DNA of 64,000 nucleotides from Sanguinoderma infundibulare (lineage: Eukaryota > Basidiomycota > Agaricomycetes > Polyporales > Polyporaceae): contig JAVLRN010000009.1 of the NCBI GenBank assembly GCA_032821775.1, forward strand, positions 682,001-746,000. Direction: 5' to 3'. Made by a program: the position numbers and the translations under genes. The notes beneath the pieces were generated by a model. It ran no database searches. It was not told the DNA's origin and saw nothing but the letters and a program-made list of their open reading frames with translations. Shown piece after piece: positions 46,589-57,578 of the stretch; positions within the stretch are counted from its first letter, which is position 1; the number at the start of each line of letters is the position of its first letter.

Positions 46589-47652
46589 ATGCAGCTCCGT
46601 GTTCCCACTTGCTATCTGCTCGCGTTGCTCGTCGCCCTCCTGGCCAGACCAGGGGGAGCGGCGTTAGTCCTTCCTGGCAGCTTCAAGCTTTATGTAGCAG
46701 CCCGGTGAGCACCGATAGTTGACACGCCCGTCCCCCGGCCGCCTGACTTCATATCTTTATTTATAGGGACGATGACGGCGACGACGACGATTCCGACGGA
46801 GATGATAGCGATAGCGATGACAACAACGGCCAGGCGAACCACCGCGGAGCTGCTGCCGCCAGTGCTACCGCCGCTTCGCGCCATGCCGTCAGCAAGGGAG
46901 CCGTCGCCGGCATCGTCGTAGGATGCCGTGAGTGAACCATGCCCCTGCGGAAGTATGCAATGTACTGACCTCGGCCAGTTCTCCTTCTCCTGCTATTGAT
47001 CCTTCTCGGCTGCTGGTGTGTACGCCGGAGACGAACGAGCTCGAAGCAGAAGGCAAAACCTGCCGCCCGCCGAGCAGCGGCGGTCCCGGAGATGAAAGAA
47101 CACTCGTCCACACCGCTCCTCGTGCACAACCCGCCTAACCTGCGCCCCGGCTCGATCCCTACGCCCAGCCCGACAGGCTCCGTCCCTGGCCCGCTCTACT
47201 TTTCTGACACCACCGGTCGACGTGGGACGGAAGACTTCCGCGACATCGCACCGGGGACGTACGATACAACACCGTTTCCTAACCCGTACGACGGGGACAC
47301 GCCCCCGCAGCCCCCGCCACGCGATGACCTTTTGTCCTCTCTCACATCATCTCCGACGTCCCCATACCCGGCGTCAAACCCCTCGCGTACGTCCCACAGA
47401 CAGTCCACCGCACCCTCTTCGTGGACGCACGACGAGGGATCGGCAGCGCTGCTCGCGAGGGGTGGATCTCAGACGTCGCGCCTCACAGCGTCCTCCAGTC
47501 TCCACGAGGAGATGGCGGGCTACCAGAAGGCGCTCGAGGCCCATCACAGGAAGGAGTCCGAGGATGCGGCGATAAGGGAAAACAGGTTCGGTGAGGGTTC
47601 GAGCGTACCTGCCGACCCGCCACCACAGTACAGTCCGTCGCGAGAGGCGTAG
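46589..47652 (+). CDS. Type I single-pass membrane protein with acidic ectodomain
   Basis: Three exons (46589-46704, 46767-46927, 46979-47652) give 316 residues. The ATG at 46589 was preferred over an earlier one at 46468 because it opens a clear signal peptide (MQLRVPTCYLLALLVALLAR). The short ectodomain is strikingly acidic (DDDGDDDDSDGDDSDSDD). One TM helix spans the second intron (AVAGIVVGC then LLLLLLLILLGCWCV, about 83-104) and is followed by RRRR. The cytosolic tail of about 210 residues is Ser/Pro/Thr-rich with PPQPPPRDD and PPPQYSPSREA, the latter a PPxY-like motif that could recruit an Rsp5-type ubiquitin ligase (inference). No family is recognised; layout recalls Mid2/Axl2-like surface sensors. 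Confidence 0.75.
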
Positions 47653-47981
47653 GACACTGGCAATGATTGGAGATTGGCCGTTGAGAAAATGGACAATTTT
47701 ACTGTAGAATGCGACGTCTTGGACAATGCTTGTGTGCGGACATGTGCGTTGTGTTGGAGGCGTTGCAATGAATTCACGAGTGTACATCTTCCATTACTAG
47801 TGCTAAGGCGTGCGCGGATCCGAACTCCGTGTGGATGATAACGTTGTGCAGCAGCCCTGTTGCGCAAACACGTCCAACAAACGAGGCAAGAACGTGCGTA
47901 CTGCGTCAAATGAATTCAGCAAGGAACAAACTTTAAGCACGGCGACGCACGCACGCACGCACCAACGCTCTTCCTTCGACC
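47653..47981. other. Convergent 3' flank
   Basis: Between the acidic membrane protein and SPO11; no gene recognised. Confidence 0.45.
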
Positions 47982-50478
47982 TTAGTTCTCGCGGCCGCAA
48001 TCCGCACACGCCTCCCTTATCTTCTTGACCAGGTACCGTACCAAAGGTGTCTCGGGGCCCCCGCAGGTATATTGAGGGTCGGAGCAACGCGGGGAGGCAT
48101 CTATCGCAAGATCCGCGACGCTCTCTACAGAATAGCCATATGCGCTGCTCGCCCGTGCTGCTGCTCCGAGGACCTCGATCTCAGCCTTGCGCCGTGAGAA
48201 GAGCATATGCTGGAGCTCCTTTCTGTGACCCTTCAGTGAGTGAGCGAACGACACGCACACGTACGCGATCATGCGCCGCCGCAGCCGCTGGCATATATGA
48301 ATTGGCGGGCTTTCCGGATCTGGGGCGTCGAGGGCTTGCGGGGAAGACAAGAGCCTGAGACGGACGTCTGGACTGACCTCCACTGCGCTGGCAGGTTTGC
48401 TCGTTTCAGGAGCGTGCGCGCCTGGAAGCGCACATGGATCAGCACAGGCTCGGTATGTACAGTGTGGGGCGGCGGGAAGGAAGGATGGGAGAGAATAAAG
48501 GAGGTTTGGAAGGCGGGCGAGCCGGGGAAGGGCGTCATGAAGAAGAAAGCCAAATTACTTGCCTTCTTTTCGTCGTGCTTCGTGATCGGAAGTAGGGCAT
48601 CTTTGTCAACCCCGAATCTGTCAATCGCCCGTCGCCCGTTTGCATGTGAGTGCTCAGTATGAGGCCTTCTAGCGGGCAGAGTCGGGAGGACATACGAGGC
48701 GAGCTCGCTAGCCCACAGGCCCACCCACTGCAGCCGATCGGCCGCGAGATGGGCGCGCTGGTGACGCATGCGCGTGCTTCCGTGCTTGTAGACGGTCAAA
48801 ATATCGATCCCGTACGCGTCGTCATCGACTAACCCCAGGATCGGGACGCTGCGCAGCGTAGAGAAAGTTCAATCCGTGTGAGCCGAGGAGGGGCAGAGGA
48901 GAGAGGAAACACTGTACCGCTTCGGCAGGTTGTCCGAGAGTGTCTTGACGAGTTGTCGGGTCGCAACATCTGGATATCCCTTTCCCTAGGAAGCCGAGTG
49001 AGGTCAGAGAGAAGTAAGGAGGCGAGGCGGGCGCCGGGTCATACCGTCACGATCAGTCCGGAGCCTGGGAAGGCGCTGTGCGTCGCGAGTCGCAGTTTGC
49101 AGAGTGTTTGGAAGACGGCCTGGAATGGATATGTGAGCCGCTGTGTGGCGGGGAACCGATATGGAAATGCTTCTAACCTCCTTTTCTACCACAAGCACCC
49201 ACGCCAGGGTCTTCGCCACTGCGAACCGATCTATGTCCTCGGCTGGAGGAATTAGGGTAGCCTGTCAATGTGCGAAAGTTCAGTCGAGTGTGAAGAGACG
49301 CTTGTCGGCGAGAAGTGGGACTTACATCTCCTTCGCTTATCTCAAGAGTTTCTCCACTTTGCATGTGAATCGTGAAACCGGAACCGCAGATCAATCCCTT
49401 GGAGGATGCGCGCTGTGACATGAATGTGTTTCGCAGTCGCGGGTCTGTCGTCGTATCGCAATATCAAAACATACTACATTCAGGTCGGCGCGAGTCAGCT
49501 GCAAGGTTGCGGCAAGATCGTCGACGAGCTGGAAGGAAGACTCCGTGAGCTCTGCGGTAGTGCACGAAGCGCGAAGGTCACAAACCTGATCGACAGTCGC
49601 CTGCGTGCGGAAGAGTTGGACGTCCTTGTAGTACATATCGCTGACCATGGTGTTTAGCACAGTGGTCCGCGCATGGCGATTTAAGACTTACCGCTTGGTT
49701 ACTGGGACGTCGTCTACGAGAGCTTCGTGGATTAGGTCGATCACCCTGAATAGTTGCGCTTGAATAAATCAATCAGGACACGATCTGTTGTTTGACAGGA
49801 GAGAGAATCCAATGAATGTTACCGAATGGTCGTGAGCTTGGACTCTTCGAAGCGCGAGGGAAGACCAGTGAGCGCATCGGGATCTGACTGTATGCTCTCG
49901 AAAGTTAGTCTCTAGGCCAGAACATTGAGCATGCACGTGCTCATCAGATGCATCCTTCCTCCTGTCTACCAGTTGAAGAGCTATCCTCTTAGTGTTGCCC
50001 GGCTGACCCTCCGATTGGCTATATGCGCCCGGAAGCACGTCGGCGAGGTCGGTGAGAAATGTAAGGACTAAATCCTCGAGGCATTCCAAAACCTCGTCGC
50101 TAAATGCGAACAATCACAATGCATAGGGGGCTTTGTATCCGTAATGAACGTACCGGACGTCATTGTCGTCTTCACTGCTTCCAGACTCTGTTTCATCTGA
50201 GGCCTCGTCCTCGGGAACGGCGTGCGCCAAAACGGCATGGCTTGCCACCAGCTCTTCACATTGCATGGGTTCAATGGCCTGAAACAAATCATCATCAGAC
50301 AGCTCCAGCGGCATGTCGTTTTCATCGTCCAGATCGTTGGGCCACAGGTCAGCCTCGAGCTCGACGCCGTCGCCAGGCTCCGGTTCGAGCTGAGCAGGAA
50401 TGAGTACATGGACGAGCATGTATGTGAGTCAATGCGCACCTGGAAGCCCTCGTCGCAGTCGTCCATTGGCGGGGCCAT
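47982..50478 (-). CDS. SPO11: Meiotic recombination protein SPO11
   Basis: Fifteen exons join in phase to 490 residues: 50440-50478, 50154-50389, 49937-50099, 49823-49887, 49692-49745, 49586-49640, 49475-49528, 49326-49412, 49178-49261, 49045-49119, 48918-48985, 48696-48848, 48563-48617, 48378-48421, 47982-48222. SPO11, a TopoVIA relative, makes the double-strand breaks that start meiotic recombination. The 5Y-CAP block is RDMYYKDVQLFRTQATVDQ, with Tyr189/Tyr190 supplying the nucleophile. Next come ASSKGLICGSG and AVAKTLAWVLVVEKE. The Toprim metal site has the Glu of VEKE, TGKGYPDVATRQL (about 304-316) and GLVDDDAYGIDILTVYKHGS, where the usual DxDP is DDDA. The N-terminal region holds an acidic insert (about 14-92). 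Intron 13 uses a GC donor (AAG then GCAAGT). The very high intron number is usual for this gene in basidiomycetes. Confidence 0.93.
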
Positions 50479-50660
50479 CAATGTGATGGAAGAAGGCAGC
50501 CGCGAAGACTGCCCATCGACGCGTCAAGTCACGCCGTGACCCACGCGCGGTGTCACACTAGGAAAGGCAGGGATGCGCAACCCAAGTCAACGATTGGCCG
50601 TGCACCGGGACGACAAGAGTAAGTACGGCTCAGAACTCCAGAGACAGACGCGCGGGCACA

Positions 50661-51841
50661 TTACGCCCAGTTCTTCACGTCCAACTCGAACCACGACGGC
50701 AGCTGTCTCCAGAAATCCTCCCGCGCCCCCTCGACCACCACCCCGTATTCCAGCCGGCACGCTTCGCACGCCCGGTACGCCGCCTTGTTCTCGATCCCCG
50801 GGTGGTCGTCCCGCGTCTGCATCGTCACGCTCTCCCCGATCGCGAACAGCGGGTCGTTGTTCCGGTTGCACACCATCCCGTTCACGTCCCGGATGAGCTC
50901 GAACGTGATCGCCTCGAACGCCATCTGGCACGCGCGCTTGAGGGACGCTTGGCTCTCGCCCCGGTGCATGCACAGCTGCGATGGTGGCCGCCCTTCGAGG
51001 TCGGTGACGATGAACGTGGAGAAGTACCGCGCCGCCTGTTCCTTCCCCCGAAGCACCCGGCAGAGGTCGTCGATCTCCAGCTCGTGGATGACCCCGTCCG
51101 CGGTCGCGTGGCCTTCGGTGAGTTGACTGGGAAGATACCGCGACAGGTCGTAGAAGGCGGATGGGAGCAGTTGGGGAGCGTCGACCTCGCGAGCAAGTTC
51201 GATGACCAAGCTATGTAACGAGTATGACTACTAACGAGCGGGCAAGGAGCGAAATAGAACTTACATGGGATGCGGCAGTCCTGGACGGGAAACGTACATG
51301 CCATCGATCGCGGTCACCGCCTTCTCCCGAACCTCCCATAGCTGCAGTGTTGACGGCCAAGACTGCGACAGGTTTCTCAGCGCCGTATCGCGTAGCGTCT
51401 CCACTCCATACTTGCTCGCGAGGCGGAGGACAGCCGAGATCACAGCGAAATCTTCCGCGTTGTTGTCATGAGATAAACTACGACCGCAGTAAGTCATCCG
51501 CAATCCGCCAACCGAAAAGGCAGCGGCAGGACGTACCCATACAGTGCTCGGAGGAAGTGGGCGAGGTCCTCCGGGGAGTCGTCCAGGTAAAGCACAGCGA
51601 GACCCTCCAGCATCCGTTCGTCTGTGGTCTTGATAGACTCGATGCGGGTTTGCAAGACCTCGGAGTGACGGCACAGCAGGCCGCGGTGGACGATGAAGTA
51701 CTGTCGCCCAGCGACGATAGCCAAGTTGCCGTCTTCGAAGTAGAGATCTGGATGTCGAGTGGGCACTTCGTACTCCTCGAGGGGTGACGCGCATCGATTC
51801 GAGCTGAAGTCTGTGTCCATGGGGACGGCGGTCGTGAACAT
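50661..51841 (-). CDS. BTB/POZ domain protein
   Basis: Three exons (51537-51841, 51265-51477, 50661-51210) give 355 residues. The BTB fold is at the N-terminus (about 30-110): HPDLYFEDGNLAIVAGRQYF, then IVHRGLLCRHSEVLQTRI, then GLAVLYLDDSPEDLAHFLRA. It is followed by the usual helical extension ISAVLRLASKYGVETLRDTA. The C-terminal half has Cys-rich patches (RACEACRLEYG and others) without a recognised domain. This type of BTB protein is strongly expanded in mushrooms, with mostly unknown roles; some BTB proteins act as Cullin-3 adaptors, which is only a possibility here. The ATG at 51841 gives MFTTAVPMDTD; a second Met seven codons on is also possible. Confidence 0.82.
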
Positions 51842-52600
51842 CAAGACAGGTGATATGGGATGGTGACGAACGCAAGCAACGCGGGGAGCCGTCGTTTGAG
51901 TAGTCGAGGGCCTCCATTGGCTTTCAGATCGTCAGCCCATGGACTGTCAGCTCCGTTCGCAATATGGGGAATATCGCCGGAAGCACGCTGAACAGTACGG
52001 TCTCGAACGAGATGAGCTTGATATCTGGCAGTCACACATTAGCAAAGATAGGTTCGACGAACGGCGTCAACGTACCGGAGGAGGGTCCATCCATGAACGA
52101 CTTCAGACTGTGACCGGACGACCAGAGAAACGCGCCGACTTCCTCATCTTCTCAAACGTTTGAAACAGTACAGGCATCTATGCGAACGTCCCTACCGAGG
52201 TAGTTCGACACCTGCAGAGATGTCGGACGACCAAATCTGCATCCCGTGACGTCGTCCTGAAAGTGTGGTATGGTAGTTCACGGTGTTCCCGGACAGAGAA
52301 GGCTTTCTAATGGAGTGCACGCTCGGGATGATTGAACAGCTAGCATGGAAAAGAGCAAACAGGGTAGACCGAATCCCTCCAGGCTGGTGCAGAGCGGAAG
52401 GAGAAGCGGGGTGGGTGCTGGTGGGTGCGTCGGACACGGAGTCGTCCACTGCCGTGGGAATGGCCCCGACTGGCCAAGGTCCTCGACCCAAACCTAAATC
52501 CTGTCCTTGTTCTCTCGCACCCCTTCCCGCTTCCGTCCTACTCCGCTCGCCAGCTCACCAGCACCCCGAAAAACAGCAATCTACCAAAACCCACTGAAAA
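51842..52600. other. Divergent upstream region, BTB / caprin-like genes
   Basis: No gene recognised. A pyrimidine-rich tract occurs just before the plus-strand start (about 52500-52545). Confidence 0.45.
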
Positions 52601-54870
52601 ATGCCTGATACGCCCGTCGCTGCGTCCCCGCGCATCGTCCCCGGAGCGCCACCGGCCGCCCCGTTGTCCAAGTCGCAAAAGAAGAAACGCAAGGGCGGCG
52701 CGAAGGCCAAGGAGGAGAGCGAGAGCAGCTCCCCCGTCGCCGTCCCGGACACGACGACCGCTGCGCTGATTGAGAAGGCTCCGGAGGAGAACGATGTGAA
52801 GGAAGGCGTCGTCGCGCCCCAGCTTGTCGTGCAGCCGTCGGAGGGCGAGGCCGTCACACCTATCGGAGACCAAAAAACGAGCCCCATCGTCGAGATGCTC
52901 AACAAGAGGCTGAAGGCGAACGGGAAGAAGATTGTGAGTGCGCATTGGCATTGATTAACATTGGGGTGCGCGTGTCGTCTGCGGCTGCTGCGTGGCGAAT
53001 ACGTCATGCTGGTTGCCCCGTCCTCGTGTCTGTCGGCTGCAACTTACGTATTGTTCGCTTGTGCAGACCAGGATACAGAACTACCAAAATGACCCGCCCG
53101 AGAAGCTGAACGAGGACCAGAAGCGGCTGCTGAAGACCCTTCCCACTCTCGAGGCCGTAAGCAAGGAGCTTGAGGAAGTCAAGAAGGCGATCGAGGTCAG
53201 GGAATCAGGCCCGATTGTTGCGATCGTGTACGGTCGTTCTGACTCTTCATACAGACTCATGAAGCAGAAGTCGCTCAGGAGCTTGCGTTCGTCAAGGCCG
53301 AGGCCGCTCGTGCGCAGGAGGACAGAATACGGGAAGCTGTCGCGGCTACTCAGGTGGGTAGTGTCATACTCATCATTACGATGTGCGCTCAAGGTTCCGC
53401 GGAGTAGGCAGAGTACCTCGACAAGACGGCAGAGCTTGTCACCTTCCTCCAGTTACACGGCATGCCGTCAAGTAGGCTGCCCCAGGCAACGGCCCTGAAC
53501 CTCACCGAGATAGAGAATAGTGCCATCTACTCGATCACAGAGACCCTTTTCCATCCCATCCTGCCGGGCAAGACCGAGACGATTCGTGGCATCTTCACAG
53601 GCGAAGGCGAGCACATCAACGTTCCATGTAAGTTTCGTTTCAGAACGTATTACTTCACAGCTGATCGTTGTCTCGCAGACTCGCGAATCAGAGAAATCCA
53701 GAATCAGTTCTTGTACCCGCCGCCGCCGCAGGAGATGCCTGAAGAGGTTCCTCCACCAGCGCCACCCGTGCCTGAGGAGACACCGTTGGTTGGTGGGGTT
53801 CCGTCGACCGTGAGCACGTCGGGGGCAATCCACTTTATTATGACCGACGAGCTCGCGGAGGCTGATGCCTCGGCCGAGTACCAGCCTGAAGGAAGCGAGT
53901 GGGTTGATGTCCAGGGTGCCCCGGAACCGGAAACCGCCGAGGTTGAGATCACAGAGACAGTTGTCGAGGCTCAAGTTAATGGGCACACAGTTGTCGAGGA
54001 CACCGTCACGATCACGACGACTGAGGTGAAGTTTTGCTGTCCTAACATCCCCACCATTATTGATCAAGGCGTTACAGGTCACGGCTTCTGGCGGTCAACT
54101 GAACTGGGCGGACGAGGACCACGAGGAGCTTCCTTCACTGGCAAACCTTCAGGCCCACTACGGCACTTCCGGCGAAGCATCACCAGTACCAGAAGCCGAA
54201 ATCGCTGCGCCTGAGGCTGCACAGGTCAACGGTAACGGTAACGGCCCGGTGGTCGACGAGGATGGTTTCACCACCCCGCACAGAGGTCGTGGACGCGGCC
54301 GGGGTGGCTTCCGTGGCGAGCGTGGGGGTTACCGTGGCGAGCGCGGCGGCTACCGTGGCGAACGTGGCGGCTACCGTGGTAGCTTCCGCGGTGAGGGGCG
54401 CGGAGAGAATCATGGCGAGCGTGGTGGTCGTGGAGGCTTCCGTGGAGAGCATGGTGAACGCGGAGGCTACCGTGGTGAGCATGGGGAACGTGGGGGGCAC
54501 CGCGGTGAGCATGGGGAACGTGGAGGGCACCGCGGTGAGCATGGCGAGCGTGGAGGTTACCGTGGCGAGCATGGCGAGCGTGGAGGCTACCGTGGTGAGC
54601 ATGGGGAACGTGGTCGCGGAGGCTGGCGAGGAGGCGAGCGCGGTGCGTATACGATCCGAAAATGAATGCGATGATCTAGCGCTGATCTGTCTTCCGCCAG
54701 GTTTCCGCGGAAGGCCCGACGGTGAGTGGCGCGGCGGTCGCGGTGGGAGGGTTCGAGGACGAGGTGAGTTCATCTTGGACCTCGCTCTCCATCAGTTGGT
54801 TCCTCACGTGGGTGATTCAGGTTTCCCGGAGGCTCAGCAGGCTCAGGGAGTCCCCCCGCCTGCGGCATAG
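52601..54870 (+). CDS. Caprin-like RGG-box RNA-binding protein
   Basis: Eight exons (52601-52933, 53067-53195, 53255-53353, 53408-53627, 53679-54025, 54078-54642, 54701-54763, 54821-54870) give 601 residues. A Lys-rich start (SKSQKKKRKGGAKAKEE) leads to a helical region (about 95-200) with IVEMLNKRLKANGKKITRIQ, LNEDQKRLLKTLPTLEAVSK and a coiled coil. This region is laid out like the dimerisation region of animal caprins, which act in mRNA transport and stress granules. The middle is acidic and Pro-rich; near 390 is LNWADEDHEELPSLANLQ. The last 190 residues are an RGG array built of GERGGYRGE and GEHGERGG units, then VRGRGFPEAQQAQGVPPPAA. Stopping at 54665 (no further splice) would truncate the RGG tail. 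The caprin link is by layout, so an unrelated RGG protein is possible. Confidence 0.75.
54293..54640 (+). repeat. Coding minisatellite-like RGG array
   Basis: Tandem units of 18-27 bases around CGTGG-GAGCATGG-GAACG, most alike at 54430-54620. They encode GEHGERGG(Y/H)R repeats. High unit identity at third positions suggests recent slippage or unequal exchange. Confidence 0.75.
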
Positions 54871-55423
54871 TAGCTTGAAGTAGTGGGAAGGTTTCACTCG
54901 GTGATTCTGTACGGTAGAGGCCGTCGAAAAGGGCATGGTAGCAGTCGATTCTTGATCGGACTCTTACATTATAGCGCGGACTGCTGCCTGTCCACTAGCA
55001 CCTCTTGGCCTGCTGTGTATTGTCTGTTCTCATACAGTGCTCCCCCTTCTGAGTGCTCGAGCCCCGAGTGTTGTGTGAACATGGAGATGAATCTGTACGT
55101 CATGGGGAAGCGCAAAAAGAGTCGGCAGCGTCGGTCGCTTGCGCCTGAGACCACGTGGGGAAAATAAATACTTTAAACGCAGGAAGCGGGACGGCTTCGG
55201 GTTTTGGAAAGGCCTGTGCGAGATCCGTCTCCTCTCCTGCCACACTGCAGCACCTCTCCACACCCCACGCTTATCCTCTCACTATCACCTCGACTACCCC
55301 GGCCCTCAAGCCGCCGCTCATTGCTACCCCAGTCTCTCCTCTGCTGTTGCTATCTGACCTCGGATATTCTCAACAACCCTCGGCCTTCTTTTGCATGTCG
55401 TCTACTGGCTTTATTCTCACGTC
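54871..55423. other. Intergenic / upstream of the mitochondrial carrier
   Basis: No gene recognised. Contains the carrier leader with a short uORF at its end. Confidence 0.45.
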
Positions 55424-55427
55424 ATGA
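55395..55427 (+). promoter_or_regulatory. uORF overlapping the carrier start (ATGA)
   Basis: A ten-codon frame (MSSTGFILTS) in another phase ends in TGA that overlaps the main ATG as ATGA (55424-55427). Such overlap permits termination-reinitiation or dampens initiation. Functional only if the transcript starts upstream of 55395. Confidence 0.35.
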
Positions 55428-56929
55428 CATCACCACAACAAACCGCGCCGGCTCTACAACCGAAGCAGGAACTGGAGCCCCCCGCGCACTCGGTCAAGAT
55501 GGCAGAGCCCGAGCAGAAGACAAAGGAGAAGCCTGCCGCGCAGTGGCTTAGCCCTCAGCTTTCGTCGTACTTCATCGCCGGAGGGATTGCAGGCGCCGCG
55601 TCGCGGACGGTTGTCAGTCCGCTAGAGAGACTGAAAATCATCCAGTGAGTCCCGTGTCTTGCGTTCTAGCAGTTCGTAGTGGGCACTGAGGTTGCGGACC
55701 ACAAGGCAGGTGCAGCCTCCGTCATCGGATAAGCAGTACAAGGGCGTGTGGAACAGCCTTGTCCGCATGTGGAGGGAGGAGGGCTTCAAGGGGTTCATGA
55801 GAGGGAACGGGATCAACTGCTTGCGGATTGTCCCTTACAGGTGTGTCCTTTTGATGTCCTCCTATCGTGCTGGACGAGGCGGCATTCATCCTTCCTGCAG
55901 CGCGGTCCAGTTCACGACCTACGAGCAGCTCAAGAAAGTAAGTTGCCTGTGCGGCCTGTTTGTGCGCTGCTCACGCCTCAACTCGAGTGCTGCAGTGGTT
56001 CACCGGACACGGGGCCAGACAGCTCGATACCCCGACACGACTATGTGCTGGCGCGCTCGCCGGGATAACATCCGTCTGTGAGTATCGTGTCCTTCCCCAC
56101 CCCACGTAGCCCCACGCGGAGTGCGTTTTCCGTATTCCGGCACTGACATTCGTCATCCGTCAAATAGGCACGACATATCCGTTAGATCTTGTTCGTTCGC
56201 GATTATCTATCGCGACGGCATCTATTCCAATGCCGGCAGCGGCGACGGCGATGTCGTCCTCGAGCAGCGCGCAGCCCGCGCTCGCGTCTGCGTACCACAC
56301 TGCGTCGACAACCACGCGATCGACGGCGCAATCTGTCTTTTCTGCCCAGGATCTCACGATGTGGGGGATGACTTTGAAGGTGATGAGGGAAGAGGGTGGG
56401 GTTAGAGCATTGTATCGCGGACTGATACCAACCGCAATGGGCGTCGCACCGTATGTCGGTAAGTGTGCCGAGCATGTGGGGGTTCCCCCAGAGTCCCACG
56501 ATCTGAACTCACTCGGGCCAGGGATCAACTTCGCTGCATACGAGGCACTGAGGGCAATCATCACGCCCCCTGGGAAGAACGGCGTGCATCGGAAGCTTGC
56601 ATGCGGCGCGTTGGCCGGGTCGATATCGCAGACGTTGACGTATCCCTTCGACGTGCTTCGGCGGAAGATGCAAGTGACGGGGTTGAATGCGCTCGGGTAC
56701 AAATACAACGGTGCGCTGGATGCGCTTCAGAGCATCGCGCGGAACGAGGGTGTGAGGGGACTGTATAGAGGACTATGGCCGAACCTGCGTGAGTGTTTTC
56801 GTTAGACTATGCTTGCGTCATGGGTTACCCCGGAATCTGATGGGAGCACATACAGTGAAAGTCGCGCCGAGCATTGCCACATCGTTCTTTACTTATGAGC
56901 TTGTGAAGGAGCTGCTTGGTGCCTCATGA
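55424..56929 (+). CDS. Mitochondrial carrier (SLC25; YPR011C/SLC25A42-like)
   Basis: Seven exons (55424-55644, 55706-55840, 55901-55937, 55996-56077, 56168-56458, 56522-56788, 56856-56929) give 368 residues. Three carrier repeats are present, each with the P-x-D/E-x-x-R/K signature: SPLERLKII, YPLDLVRSRL and YPFDVLRRKM. Each is followed by a G-containing second helix (RGNGINCLRIVPYSAVQF, YRGLIPTAMGVAPYVGINF, YRGLWPNLLKVAPSIATS). The N-terminus is a hydrophilic extension of about 45 residues, and a Ser/Ala insert sits in repeat 2. RGNGxNCLRIxPYSAVQF places it near the yeast YPR011C (APS/PAPS) and SLC25A42/Leu5 (coenzyme A) group; the substrate cannot be fixed by eye. An alternative start is the Met of KMAEPEQ, 25 codons downstream. 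Confidence 0.9.
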
Positions 56930-57578
56930 CCGCGGGCGTGGGTGGTCTGGGCTGCAACGCGGTCGATGGCAGGCGTGAGAGGCGGTCGCCGGGAGATGAC
57001 ATGACAGGCGCATACTACTCTAGATAGACTAGTACACTCGCTATAGTGACCATTGTGCATTTTGACGGTTCGCTTTGTACATAGACTACGCCCGCAAGGA
57101 CTTGATGAACACCACCATGGATCTTCCTGATCAAAGAGCGTTTGATTGAGGACTGGGGGGCATGTGCGAGGGCGACTTTGATGGTCCGAAACGGCTACTG
57201 CCGCGGCTGTTGATACCCCCACCGTGGCAACTGCGAAGGTGGGCGCGTCCATCTTCCCGCCTTGCTTGCCGCCTTGTCCCCAGCTTTCTCCCCGTCCGCG
57301 ACGGTACAGGGGCCTCTTCTTCCTCATATTGATGATCGACATCTCGGCGTAGCTGGTGGTCGTCGTCACTGGTGCCAATACCGGTCAGTCTTCCTTCTCG
57401 CCGTGCCGCAGGATCGCCTCGCCGCATCCTCGTTGCGCGAGCCCACTTACGTCTCCGTCTGTTATCTGACTTGCAAACCCCAGCGTTAGGCGTTGGCAGA
57501 CTTCTGCACTCAGTTCATTCTTCGGCCCACATATCATTATCGTTTTCTTCGCCCTATTCTCGGCCTAGGTATACCAAG
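56930..57578. other. Upstream region of the RhoGAP gene
   Basis: Tandem genes on the plus strand. An open frame runs into the RhoGAP ORF from 57372 without an ATG better than that at 57579. No other gene recognised. Confidence 0.45.

Noticed and set aside
48640..48663. CACATG/CTCAC-rich words near SPO11 intron 12 as a regulatory site
   Set aside because: Too short and within an intron; nothing distinguishes it from background.
54180..54773. 197-codon minus frame opposite the RGG array
   Set aside because: Thr/Ala/Pro low-complexity antisense of the repeat.
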